64,000 bases of DNA. Source: [Clostridium] citroniae WAL-17108 (GTDB taxonomy: Bacteria > Bacillota > Clostridia > Lachnospirales > Lachnospiraceae). A program made the position numbers and the translations under genes. The DNA lies in contig NZ_JH376422.1 of assembly GCF_000233455.1 (NCBI RefSeq), forward strand, positions 182,679-246,678, given 5' to 3'. The notes under the pieces are model-generated. The model was not told where the DNA came from, searched no databases, and saw only the letters and a list, made by a program, of their open reading frames with translations. This document shows positions 1-8,280 of this stretch, one piece after another (position 1 is the stretch's first letter; each line of letters starts with the position of its first letter).

Positions 1-36
1 GTGTGTGTGATAATTTGCAATCATGCTGTTCTCCAG

Positions 37-909
37 TTATATCTCAATTTTCAGACCATCATAGGCCGGAGTGATGGGTGTCCCCTCCAGCAGTTTCTCC
101 AGTTCTGAGTGGGGCGGGGTCTTATGTGGACTCATATGCGTCCAGTAAATCCGCTCTTTATTCTTCCATATCCCTGCGTCCTTAAAAAACTCCATGGCCT
201 CCATGGCGTGGTCCCAATCCATATGATAATTTCCCTTATCCGCATTGCCAAAGGTCTGTTCCATAATGACTGCGTCAAATTTATGGGCGGCAATGCATTT
301 CCTGGTCCTCTCCGTATACGGCCCTGAATCACTGGCGTACAAAAACGTCTTTCCCTGGGCTTCAACGATATAGATCAGACCCTTTGAACTGCCGCGGTCT
401 ATGTGGGAAGCTTCCATGGGCACAAACCTGACCCCGTTGCATTCATATTCCTGATACAGCTCCGGGACAATGAACTTAATTGCGAAATCTTCCAGATCCT
501 GTCCGTTAAAATGATCCGCCAACGTATGGTATGTACACTGGTTTCCGTAGATATACAGTGTGGGCAGTTCCTGCTGCCTGCTATATCCCCGTTTAAACTT
601 TTCCTCCTCCGACATGTCTGCCGCTTCCTTGGGACGGTAGCGCCAGTATAACAATTGGGGATAGAAATGATCCTCATGGGAGTGTGTTACCAACAGCAGC
701 CTGGACGCCAGCAGATCAACTCCATAGCGCTCTCCCTGGGTAAATGTCTCCGGTGGAAAATCAATCAGGCAATCTCCTGCAAAATGGCCCGAACTGGTAT
801 GACGGATATTGCGCCCGCCCATTTTTCTTGCTTTTGTACAATACTCACACGTACACCATAACCCCGGGTACTGCTCTGCAGCTCCTGTGCCTAAAAATGT
901 GAACTCCAC
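37..909 (-). CDS. PhnP-like metallo-beta-lactamase-fold hydrolase
   Basis: A 290-residue metal-dependent hydrolase of the metallo-beta-lactamase fold, probably cytosolic. The N-terminus has LGTG followed by a Cys cluster (CTCEYC) as in PhnP-type phosphodiesterases, and the metal motif THSHEDH lies near residue 76; a later ASDSG and a WTHMSPH segment supply further metal ligands. Translation starts at GTG with AAGGAGG about 10 nt upstream. It is the last gene after an ABC sugar importer, so it may process an imported phosphodiester or sugar derivative; that role is inferred. Family assignment is firm, substrate unknown. Confidence 0.85.
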   Translation of the reverse strand: MEFTFLGTGAAEQYPGLWCTCEYCTKARKMGGRNIRHTSSGHFAGDCLIDFPPETFTQGERYGVDLLASRLLLVTHSHEDHFYPQLLYWRYRPKEAADMSEEEKFKRGYSRQQELPTLYIYGNQCTYHTLADHFNGQDLEDFAIKFIVPELYQEYECNGVRFVPMEASHIDRGSSKGLIYIVEAQGKTFLYASDSGPYTERTRKCIAAHKFDAVIMEQTFGNADKGNYHMDWDHAMEAMEFFKDAGIWKNKERIYWTHMSPHKTPPHSELEKLLEGTPITPAYDGLKIEI

Positions 910-943
910 TGTATTTTCCTCCTTGTAGCTCTTAATATCATGC

Positions 944-1771
944 TCAGCCTTTCATGGCTCCTGACAAAGCGCCTGAAAGTATATATTTCTGTCCAAATGT
1001 AAACAGCAAAAGGGTTGGCAGCATAACGATGATCACGCCTGCCATCATCACATTGTAATCCGCGGATTCCGCATCCAGCAGCATACCGATGCCGATCTGG
1101 ACCGTGCGCATTTTATCCGTATTTGTCACCAGCAAAGGCCACATATAAGCGTTCCATGCATTAATGAACGTGTAGATCCCAACAGCCCCCATGGCGCCTT
1201 TGGACAGCGGGATCTGGATCGCCAGAAGGAAACGAAGGCTGCTGCACCCTTCCATGGAAGCCACCTCATACAGCTCTCTGGGTGTCTGCAAAAACGCCTG
1301 GCGCATAAAAAAGATGGTGGTGGCAGATGCCAGGGATGGCAGGATCATTGCAACATAGGTGTCCAACAGGCCCAGCTCCCCCATTGTAAGGTAATTGGAC
1401 AGGACAATGGACTCCCCCGGTATCATCATGGTTGCCAAAATGGCCATAAACAGTACATTTTTCCCTTTAAAATCAAAGTAGGCAAATGCAAATGCCGTGA
1501 TACATGCCAGAAAGACCTGTCCAACCGTAATGCATACCGCAATGATTACCGTATTGACCAGATAGCGAAACAGGGGCGCTCTCTGAAATGCCGTAACGTA
1601 ATAAGAAAGGTCCGGTTCATGGGGAATCAGCTTCAGCGGCTTGCCAAATATCTGGGACAGCGGTAAAAAGCTTATATCCAGCGCATACAGGATAGGACAT
1701 AGAATAACCAATATTACCAGTATCTGCACCGCCAAAAAACAGGTTCTCCCTATGCGGGTACTCGGTCTCAT
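944..1771 (-). CDS. Carbohydrate ABC transporter permease (MalG/CUT1 type)
   Basis: A 275-residue inner-membrane permease with about six hydrophobic segments and the EAA-type cytoplasmic loop (ELYEVASMEGCSSLRFL), which docks the ATPase. Family knowledge: the MalG-like half of a binding-protein-dependent sugar importer. Its ATG overlaps the TGA of the upstream permease by four bases (ATGA), indicating translational coupling. No ATPase gene lies nearby, so the system probably uses a shared MsmK-like ATPase encoded elsewhere, which is common in this group. Confidence 0.93.
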   Translation of the reverse strand: MRPSTRIGRTCFLAVQILVILVILCPILYALDISFLPLSQIFGKPLKLIPHEPDLSYYVTAFQRAPLFRYLVNTVIIAVCITVGQVFLACITAFAFAYFDFKGKNVLFMAILATMMIPGESIVLSNYLTMGELGLLDTYVAMILPSLASATTIFFMRQAFLQTPRELYEVASMEGCSSLRFLLAIQIPLSKGAMGAVGIYTFINAWNAYMWPLLVTNTDKMRTVQIGIGMLLDAESADYNVMMAGVIIVMLPTLLLFTFGQKYILSGALSGAMKG

Positions 1772-2622
1772 TGATAGAACACCCCCTTCTTTTCTGCCTT
1801 AAACTGAATGATGGAAATGATCAGCAGTATCACAAAGAATACGATCGACTGTGCACTGGCATATCCCCAGCGGTTGCTCACAAAAGCGGATTCATAGATC
1901 GAATACGCCATCACAGATGTGCTTCCCCCTGGACCGCCCTTTGTCATCAGCTTGACCTGGGTAAAGATCTGAAAGGCATTGACTGTATTGATCACCAGAA
2001 GGAAAAACAGCGTGGGGGAGATGCAGGGCAGCGTAATATGCCGCACCGTCTGCAGATAGCCCGCTCCTTCCAGCCTGGAACATTCGTAAAGCTCATCCGG
2101 CACTGACTGGAGCCCTGACAGTACATAGATAAAATTCATACCGGCCGTCAGCCAGCAGGTTGTGATAATGATCATAAGCATTGCATGTATCCGGTCACCG
2201 GACCAGCTGATCGGCTTTCCGATCACGGAATTAATAAGGCCGGCAGTGGGGTTAAACATCATAAGCCAGATCATGGCCCCGCAGGCATAGGAGATCGACA
2301 TGGGCAGGGCAAAGATGGTGCGGATGGGGCTGGTTTTCTTTTTCCGGTTATCCGCGAGAAGCCCTAAGGTTACCCCGATCAATAATTCCAGTGGAACCAG
2401 ACAGGCTGCAAACACAAAGGTGGTCCGAAAGCTTTTCCAAAACTGCTCTGCCCGGAACAGGGTATGGAAATTTTTCAATCCCGCGAATTTGACGATTTCT
2501 CCCATGGAATTAACGGAAGAAAGGCTCATTACCACGGTGCGGATCAGGGGATAGAATGTAAATACCCCAAACAGGGCAAATACCGGCAGCAGATACAGAT
2601 AGGGTTCCAGCTTTTTCGTCAC
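1768..2622 (-). CDS. Carbohydrate ABC transporter permease (MalF/CUT1 type)
   Basis: A 284-residue membrane protein with about six transmembrane segments and an EAA loop (ELYECSRLEGAGYLQTV). It is the MalF-like partner of the downstream MalG-like permease. The start is a GTG with no well-placed ribosome site in front, so the exact N-terminus is uncertain; an in-frame stop lies only a few codons upstream. It sits between the binding protein gene and the second permease, the normal order of a CUT1 operon. Confidence 0.92.
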   Translation of the reverse strand: MTKKLEPYLYLLPVFALFGVFTFYPLIRTVVMSLSSVNSMGEIVKFAGLKNFHTLFRAEQFWKSFRTTFVFAACLVPLELLIGVTLGLLADNRKKKTSPIRTIFALPMSISYACGAMIWLMMFNPTAGLINSVIGKPISWSGDRIHAMLMIIITTCWLTAGMNFIYVLSGLQSVPDELYECSRLEGAGYLQTVRHITLPCISPTLFFLLVINTVNAFQIFTQVKLMTKGGPGGSTSVMAYSIYESAFVSNRWGYASAQSIVFFVILLIISIIQFKAEKKGVFYQ

Positions 2623-2723
2623 CTTTCTGTCAGCTTTTTCTTCATACTACTCATAAGCAAACTCCTTCTTCCCAGATCAGGCCTGCCTCAGGACATAGGC
2701 CTGACCCGGCCCGCATTCTTGTA

Positions 2724-4130
2724 CTAGAAGTTAATATCATTGTATTCCTCAATCAATATATCGATCTCTTCAGCCGACTTGCTGATACATTCTTCCGGTG
2801 TTATCTCTCCAAGCATCATCCGTTCCAGATAGCTGGAATAAATCTCCCTTGCATCCACCAGACTGGCATATAACGGACCATATCCCATGTTGGGAGACTC
2901 ATTCACCGTATCGATCACGGCCTGGTACTGCGGATATGTTTTCAGTGTTTCCTTTACGGCATCCTGGTTTAATGCCTCCCCTGTAACCGGGAAATATCCT
3001 GTGTTTGCAAATATGTATCCCTGTGCTTTTGGGGAGATCAGATACTTGACAAAATCCGCGATCCCTTCATTCCTGCCGTCACCCTTTCCGTTATCACAGA
3101 TATAAACAGAGCCGCCGCCAAGGGTGACACCGCCGTTGGGGGCATCCGCCGTCAGTCCCGGGAACTTACATACGCCAAGTTCATAGGCGCCGCCGATGGT
3201 TTCTAAGGATGAACGGATGGAGCCTGAAGAGTCACACATGATCACCGCGTCTCCTGACCAGAAGGCCGCCCGGTTGGCCTCAATGGTAAAACCAACATCA
3301 GCAACATACCCCTTTGCCACAAGTTCCTGGAACTTGGAGGCGATCTCCACCGCCAGCGTGCCGTCAGCAAATGTTGTTTTTGTTGCTCTTCCCGTGCGCC
3401 CGTTGCCATTATCTACCATTGGATATTTTTGCTGTACCATGGGCTGTTCAAAGCACCAGATCAGGTTTGAGCAAAGTGCGATCCCTGATTTGGACAGGCC
3501 CTGATCCATCACCTTCCGGGAAATGTCGGCAATGTCATCCCAGCTTTGAGGACCGTTCTCATAACCGATCTCCGAGAGGACGGTCTTGTTATAATAACAG
3601 ACCGGCACGGAGGTATTTAAGGGCATGGAATAAAGCTGGTCGTCAACCGTGTAATAGTTAAGCATGTTTTCTTCCAGTCCGGATATATCAATATTGTAAT
3701 CGTCAATGATCTGCTGCATGGGAATGATAAAGCCGCTGTCGATCATGGTCCTTGTTCCTGCCTCATAGATCTGGACCAGATCCGGTCCGTCCTGTGTGCG
3801 CATGGATGTCTTTAACTTATTCAATGATTCCTGGTATGAGCCCTGATACTGAAGGTCCACAAAGACTTTATCCTGGGAATTGTTATAATCATCGATCACC
3901 TGCTGGATCACCTCTCCGGCCTGTCCGGATAACCCGGTCCAGAACACAAATGTCTCTTTTCCGTCCGCGGCTTTCCCCGTACCGCTTCCCGACTCCTTTT
4001 TGCTGTCCGCTAAGACCCCTTTGCTGTCTGCTGTATTTTCTTTGTTATCAACCTTTGCCGGTGCGCAGCCGCTGATTGCCGATGCCGTCATTACCGCTGC
4101 AAGAGCCGCCCCAATTAAATTTCGTTTCAT
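2724..4130 (-). CDS. Extracellular sugar-binding lipoprotein of ABC importer
   Basis: A 468-residue solute-binding protein of the CUT1 family. The first ~22 residues form a lipoprotein signal with lipobox ISGC, followed by a low-complexity Lys/Asp/Ser linker (to about residue 58) and then the periplasmic-binding fold. It would be anchored to the outer face of the membrane and deliver a sugar or oligosaccharide to the two permeases downstream. First gene of the operon; a palindromic operator candidate lies about 50 bp upstream. The ligand cannot be deduced. Confidence 0.93.
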   Translation of the reverse strand: MKRNLIGAALAAVMTASAISGCAPAKVDNKENTADSKGVLADSKKESGSGTGKAADGKETFVFWTGLSGQAGEVIQQVIDDYNNSQDKVFVDLQYQGSYQESLNKLKTSMRTQDGPDLVQIYEAGTRTMIDSGFIIPMQQIIDDYNIDISGLEENMLNYYTVDDQLYSMPLNTSVPVCYYNKTVLSEIGYENGPQSWDDIADISRKVMDQGLSKSGIALCSNLIWCFEQPMVQQKYPMVDNGNGRTGRATKTTFADGTLAVEIASKFQELVAKGYVADVGFTIEANRAAFWSGDAVIMCDSSGSIRSSLETIGGAYELGVCKFPGLTADAPNGGVTLGGGSVYICDNGKGDGRNEGIADFVKYLISPKAQGYIFANTGYFPVTGEALNQDAVKETLKTYPQYQAVIDTVNESPNMGYGPLYASLVDAREIYSSYLERMMLGEITPEECISKSAEEIDILIEEYNDINF

Positions 4131-4180
4131 ACGCTTACCTCTCCAATCTGAATCTATGGTTTGTTGATGCCTTCCTACAC

Positions 4181-4201
4181 AACTGGTTTCCGGAAACAGT
4201 T
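4181..4201. promoter_or_regulatory. Palindromic operator candidate before ABC importer
   Basis: A perfect 12-bp palindrome GTTTCC-GGAAAC sits at 4186-4197 and is extended on both sides by AACTG and AGTT (one-base offset). It lies about 50 bp upstream of the binding-protein start codon, in the gap shared with the AraC gene end. It is a plausible regulator site; which protein binds is unknown. Confidence 0.45.
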
Positions 4202-4286
4202 CCTGTAGATTGAATTATACTAATTATATCATTCCTCCCCATTATATCCTTGATGTTATTGTTGCTTTCATTAGACTTTTTTGCTG

Positions 4287-5225
4287 TTACCTATACTTTT
4301 CCCTATATTTCTTTACCAGTTCCATGCTTTGCTCCGGTGTATAAAACCGTTCACTGGAATGGATGCTGTGTTTAAACATTGTTTCGTTCCCCACCCTTTC
4401 CAGTAATTTTTTCCCATATACTTCCGGTGTGACTCCGGTACGGCTGACAAATGCTTTTGAAAAATACCGGTAATCAGAAAAGCCGCATTCCATGCAGATA
4501 TCCAGCATTTTGTACCGGCCTGTGGCCATCATCTTACATGCGGCGCTGTACCGGACCAGGTCCACATATTCGCGGAAACTCTGATGCATGGCGCTCTGGA
4601 CAAAATGTGAGATATGGCTCAGTGACCGTCCCTCCCTTTCTGCAAAGTCAGACAACCGTATATTATTCTGGTAATTCATATTGACAAATTGGATCAGACG
4701 CTTCAGCCTTGCATTCTGATTCTTTTGGATCTGGCTTTGCTCCTCTGTAAGCACGCGGTAAGGAAGGTAGGATAACAGCGTATAGAGAAACAGCCGGATC
4801 TGGCTTCTGCAAAAGAATTCATAAAAGGCAGGCTGTGTCAGGTACTGCCATGTCACATCAAGCAGGGTCTGCTCTATATCCTTATAGATTTCTTGCGGCA
4901 GACTGTTCACAAAATACTGGTCAAAATGGATATGTTCAAACTCCGGCACGTCCTCGGCCACCAGATCCGGCGAGATCTGGATCCCAAGCAGGGTACAGCT
5001 TTTCCCCGTGGCCTTGATCTCATGGGGCTGTTCCGAATTCATCAGGACCATCTCCCCCTCCCGCACCGTACATCGGTCATTGCCCACCTGTACTTCCAGG
5101 TCGTCCTCCAATGCCCACATAACTTCGATATCCCGGTGAAAATGGGAGGTCCGATAATCAAGCGTATTAAAATACAGTCTTACACATTTAACAGTCTGGT
5201 GCAGGTTAATATTATGTTCGCTCAT
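4287..5225 (-). CDS. AraC-family transcriptional regulator
   Basis: A 312-residue regulator. The N-terminal half is a cupin-like ligand-binding domain (HFHRDIEVMWALE, later MNSEQPHEI); the C-terminal ~100 residues carry two helix-turn-helix units (RLSDFAEREGRSLSHISHFVQ and the conserved CGFSDYRYFSKAFVSRTGVTPEVY). ATG is preceded by AAGGAG. It lies directly upstream of and co-oriented with the sugar ABC importer, which it most likely controls. About 30 residues after the HTH form a short tail of unknown use. Confidence 0.92.
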   Translation of the reverse strand: MSEHNINLHQTVKCVRLYFNTLDYRTSHFHRDIEVMWALEDDLEVQVGNDRCTVREGEMVLMNSEQPHEIKATGKSCTLLGIQISPDLVAEDVPEFEHIHFDQYFVNSLPQEIYKDIEQTLLDVTWQYLTQPAFYEFFCRSQIRLFLYTLLSYLPYRVLTEEQSQIQKNQNARLKRLIQFVNMNYQNNIRLSDFAEREGRSLSHISHFVQSAMHQSFREYVDLVRYSAACKMMATGRYKMLDICMECGFSDYRYFSKAFVSRTGVTPEVYGKKLLERVGNETMFKHSIHSSERFYTPEQSMELVKKYREKYR

Positions 5226-5325
5226 TACCTTCTCCTTTTTATAAAAATATTCCCGGATCTTATTAACTTCCGTATCCGTATTTCTTTTTACATAGTAGCA
5301 CGTAATGAGCCAAATCTCACTAACA

Positions 5326-6372
5326 TTAAAAATCTGCGCCCGGGTATGTCTTACTTATCCCATTTTGCTCTGAAATTTTATCACTGACAGATCCCCATAC
5401 ATATTGTTTCCTCAGCTTTTTTATTTCCTGTGCATGTCCGGCCAGGTCCGTGGGCGTCTCTAATATAAAGGGCAGATGACACAGACGCGGGTGGTTGATG
5501 ATCCTGATGATCGTGTCCTCCCCGATGTGCCCCTCCCCTATCAGTGTATGCCGGTCCTTGTGGCTTTCCCTGACATTCATGCTGTCATTGATGTGAAATG
5601 CTTTCAGACGGTTTAATCCGATGAGACGGTCAAACTGTTCCAGCGTCTCATCCAGCCGGTCCACAATGTCATATCCCGAATCCCACATGTGGCAGGCATC
5701 CATGCAGACTCCGATGTGATCTTTTTGGGCCACCCGGTCCAGAATCTCCTTCAGTTCTTCAAACCGTTTTCCCACCTCGCTGCCTTTCCCGGACATGGTT
5801 TCCAACAGCACCGTGGTCTTCATGTCCGGGAACATCACATGGTTCAGCCCCTGGGCGATCTGTTCAATGGCGCTGTCCAGGGGCTGGTCCAGCCGGCTGC
5901 CCGGATGAAGGTTGTACAGATTTCCCGGCATCAGTTCCATCCGCTGCAGGTCCTCCCCCATCATCCGGGCGGAAAGCTCTCTCAAATGCCGGCTTGACGA
6001 ACAGAGATTCAGCGTATACGGAGCATGGGCTATAAACGGTCCAAATCCATGCATTTGCAAAATATCCAGGAATGTCTCGATCTCTCCCGGTTTTAACTCC
6101 TTTGCCCTGGCTCCCCGGGGATTGCGGATGAACATCTGGAATGTATTTGCGCCGATTTGGACCGCGTCCTTTGCCAAAGCGGCGTACCCCTTGGCAACTG
6201 AAAGATGGGTTCCGATTGATAATTCGTTTATGCATATTTCGCTGGCCGGCGTTTCGCTGGCCGGCGTTTCGCTGACCGGTGTTTCGCTGGCCGGCGTTTC
6301 GCTGGCCGGTGTTTCGTAAGTCAATGTCTCATGTTCCTTACAATGTTTTTTGCACCTATTATAATTTTTCAT
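5326..6372 (-). CDS. nfo: Deoxyribonuclease IV (AP endonuclease) with repeat N-terminal tail
   Basis: A 348-residue zinc-dependent apurinic/apyrimidinic endonuclease of base-excision repair. The catalytic barrel begins at about residue 52 (LSIGTHLSVAKG) and shows the family metal-ligand segments NLHPGS, LLETMSGKG, CMDACHMWDSGYD, FHINDS and GEGHIG. Family members start directly at this motif, so the preceding ~50 residues are extra: a basic segment and then five copies of a five-residue ETPAS unit. No alternative ATG is available before the barrel; the ribosome site of the ATG used is weak. Upstream is the terminator of the next gene. Confidence 0.93.
   Translation of the reverse strand: MKNYNRCKKHCKEHETLTYETPASETPASETPVSETPASETPASEICINELSIGTHLSVAKGYAALAKDAVQIGANTFQMFIRNPRGARAKELKPGEIETFLDILQMHGFGPFIAHAPYTLNLCSSSRHLRELSARMMGEDLQRMELMPGNLYNLHPGSRLDQPLDSAIEQIAQGLNHVMFPDMKTTVLLETMSGKGSEVGKRFEELKEILDRVAQKDHIGVCMDACHMWDSGYDIVDRLDETLEQFDRLIGLNRLKAFHINDSMNVRESHKDRHTLIGEGHIGEDTIIRIINHPRLCHLPFILETPTDLAGHAQEIKKLRKQYVWGSVSDKISEQNGISKTYPGADF
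6241..6315. repeat. Five 15-bp tandem repeats inside nfo
   Basis: Five head-to-tail units of 15 bp (unit GCTGGCCGGCGTTTC on the plus strand), the third and fifth with one or two changes. They encode ETPAS/ETPVS in the N-terminal tail of endonuclease IV. The period is a multiple of three, so gain or loss of units keeps the frame. Confidence 0.9.
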
Positions 6373-6410
6373 ATTGATATTATCTTTCTTAAAAGCTCAA
6401 TTATGTATAT

Positions 6411-6449
6411 AAAAAACATTCCCGGCCAGGAAGAATCCTTACCGGGAAT
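6411..6449 (-). terminator. Rho-independent terminator after 6466-7053 gene
   Basis: On the minus strand ATTCCCGG and CCGGGAAT form an 8-bp stem (6442-6449 with 6418-6425) followed by six T residues at 6416-6411. It ends transcription of the unknown gene just upstream and insulates nfo. Confidence 0.75.
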
Positions 6450-6465
6450 AAATATTTATACTCTT

Positions 6466-7053
6466 TTAAATCAGTTGAATCCTGTACGCGGTCGTCTGCG
6501 GTGGAATACTTGCCGTCATAAAATTGGCATGGGTGATCCTGGCCATCTGGCCGGGCCGGAGGGAATGGATACTGATAGGTCTCCCTGCCCGGTCTGTGAT
6601 CGGCGTGGTGCTTGGAACACTGAACCTGATCTGGCTGTTTATATCACCGCGGTTTCCAGTGTAAATAAAGCCATTGCATGCATCCACATCCACAATCCGG
6701 TCTGTTGTCACCGAAGTCTCCTGACCCCTGCTTCGCACAACAATCATAAACGCATTGGATTGAGGCGGGATACTTCTTGTCATGCGGGAAGAAAAAACGG
6801 CATTGATCCACATTCCCGGCTGAATCCGGCACAGGCCCACACTCTGTCCAAAAGAATTTATAATAACTGTATTTCTGTTTATGTTCAGCTGTAGGGTCTG
6901 GATGGAAACCATTTGTCCGGCTTCCGGCATGGAATAAGAGATCAATATGGTTCCGTTTGAATTGTTGGTACAGGAGCTGTCCTCCACAAATGCATTATCA
7001 ATACGCAGGGCATTTCCCTGCCGGACGATGGTTCCTCTGGGGTCGTTGTTCAT
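6466..7053 (-). CDS. Unknown protein with two related halves
   Basis: A 195-residue protein I do not recognise. No signal peptide or membrane segment is seen. It is rich in Asn, Ser, Thr, Ile and Arg and looks all-beta. Two segments resemble each other: one near residues 73-107 (GLCRIQPGMWINAVF, then SIPPQSNAFMIVV) and one at the C-terminus (IHSLRPGQMARITHANF, then SIPPQTTAYRIQL), indicating an internal duplication of about 90 residues. An AAGGAT ribosome site precedes the ATG, and a clear terminator follows. It could join the sugar-acid operon behind the enolase gene (62 bp gap). Confidence 0.7.
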   Translation of the reverse strand: MNNDPRGTIVRQGNALRIDNAFVEDSSCTNNSNGTILISYSMPEAGQMVSIQTLQLNINRNTVIINSFGQSVGLCRIQPGMWINAVFSSRMTRSIPPQSNAFMIVVRSRGQETSVTTDRIVDVDACNGFIYTGNRGDINSQIRFSVPSTTPITDRAGRPISIHSLRPGQMARITHANFMTASIPPQTTAYRIQLI

Positions 7054-7115
7054 AGCTATCCTTAACTAATACGTTGTTTACTATTATAGTATGAGGATTT
7101 TGGCAACCTGTTCCA

Positions 7116-8258
7116 CTATACGTCATATACCCCGCCGTCATAGGCAGTCTGGGCGGAAATGCTTCTCTGTCTGGGCGGGAACTTCTCCGTAAGGTCTTTT
7201 GCCAGCTCAATTCCGATTCCCGGTGCATCCGGGATCACAATGTATCCATCTTCCTCCCGGAACGGTTCGGCGGTCATCTCCGCCTCGTTTCCCTGGTGAT
7301 AAAAGGATGGGAACTCCTGGATGGCAAAATTGGGGATGGCCGCGTCCAGCTGCAGGCAGGCTGCGGTGGAAACCGGACCCAATGGATTGTGAGGCACGAT
7401 TTTGGCATAGTTCGCCTCCGCCATGGCCGCCACCTTTTTGGAGGGAGTCAGACCACCCAGGGCGCAGACATCCGGCCTGAGGTATCTGGCCGCCCGCTTC
7501 TGTAGAATTGTTTCAAACTCCTGTATATTGATAAAGCGCTCTCCTGTTGCCACCGGAATACTTGTGCCCTTGGCAACATCCGCCATAGCCTCCGGGCTGT
7601 CCGGGGGGATCGGATCTTCCAAAAACAGGGGTCTGTAAGCCTCCACCCCTTTTGCAAATGCAATGGCCTCACAGGGATCCATACTGCGGTGGCATTCCAG
7701 GATCAGGTCAAAATCTCTCCCCACCGCTTCCCGGCAGGCCCTCACCCGCTCTATGTAACCTTCCACCTTGCTGTTATAAATACCGGATGACCGGTCCGCC
7801 TGGGTCCTGGTGATATCACCTGTGATCATCAGACGGGCCGCATCATATCCCTTCTGTTTTAAATTCACGCAAAATTCAGCCATTTCCTCCGGCGTATAGC
7901 AGAAAACCGCCTCGTAGCTTCTCACTTTATCCCGGCATTTTCCTCCCAGCAGTTCGTAAACCGGCACGCCCAGCGCCTTACCCTTTATATCCCAGAGTGC
8001 AATATCAATGGCGGACAGGGCGCTCATGATCACCGATCCCCTGAAATACATGCTGCGGTACAGATAATTCCAGTGGTGCTCAATCTGAAATGGGTTTTTG
8101 CCCAGAAGATAGCTCTCAAAACGTCTCAGCACTCCCTCCACTCCGTCTAAAAAGCCCCAGGCCCCGGCCTCGCCCGTACCGTGGATCCCCTCATCCGTGC
8201 TGATCCTGATAAATAAATATTTGCTTGCCGGAATGATCTCCAAACCAGTAATCTTCAT
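7116..8258 (-). CDS. Enolase-superfamily sugar-acid dehydratase (galactonate dehydratase-like)
   Basis: A 380-residue member of the mandelate racemase/muconate-lactonizing group. The candidate metal ligands are E188 (in LECHR), E214 (FLEDP) and E240 (TGERF); H190 and H290 (VPHNPLGPVS) are the expected acid/base pair. These align by constant offset with the pattern known for D-galactonate dehydratase, except that the first ligand is Glu rather than Asp. The reaction is probably dehydration of an aldonic or aldaric acid to a 2-keto-3-deoxy acid. It follows the SLC13 carrier gene by 22 bp, which presumably imports the substrate. Exact substrate not determinable. Confidence 0.88.
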   Translation of the reverse strand: MKITGLEIIPASKYLFIRISTDEGIHGTGEAGAWGFLDGVEGVLRRFESYLLGKNPFQIEHHWNYLYRSMYFRGSVIMSALSAIDIALWDIKGKALGVPVYELLGGKCRDKVRSYEAVFCYTPEEMAEFCVNLKQKGYDAARLMITGDITRTQADRSSGIYNSKVEGYIERVRACREAVGRDFDLILECHRSMDPCEAIAFAKGVEAYRPLFLEDPIPPDSPEAMADVAKGTSIPVATGERFINIQEFETILQKRAARYLRPDVCALGGLTPSKKVAAMAEANYAKIVPHNPLGPVSTAACLQLDAAIPNFAIQEFPSFYHQGNEAEMTAEPFREEDGYIVIPDAPGIGIELAKDLTEKFPPRQRSISAQTAYDGGVYDV

Positions 8259-8280
8259 AATATGGTCACCTCATTCTTCA

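Noticed and set aside
6241..6315. 15-bp tandem repeats as a CRISPR or phage-like array
   Set aside because: Units are contiguous without spacers and are in frame within nfo.
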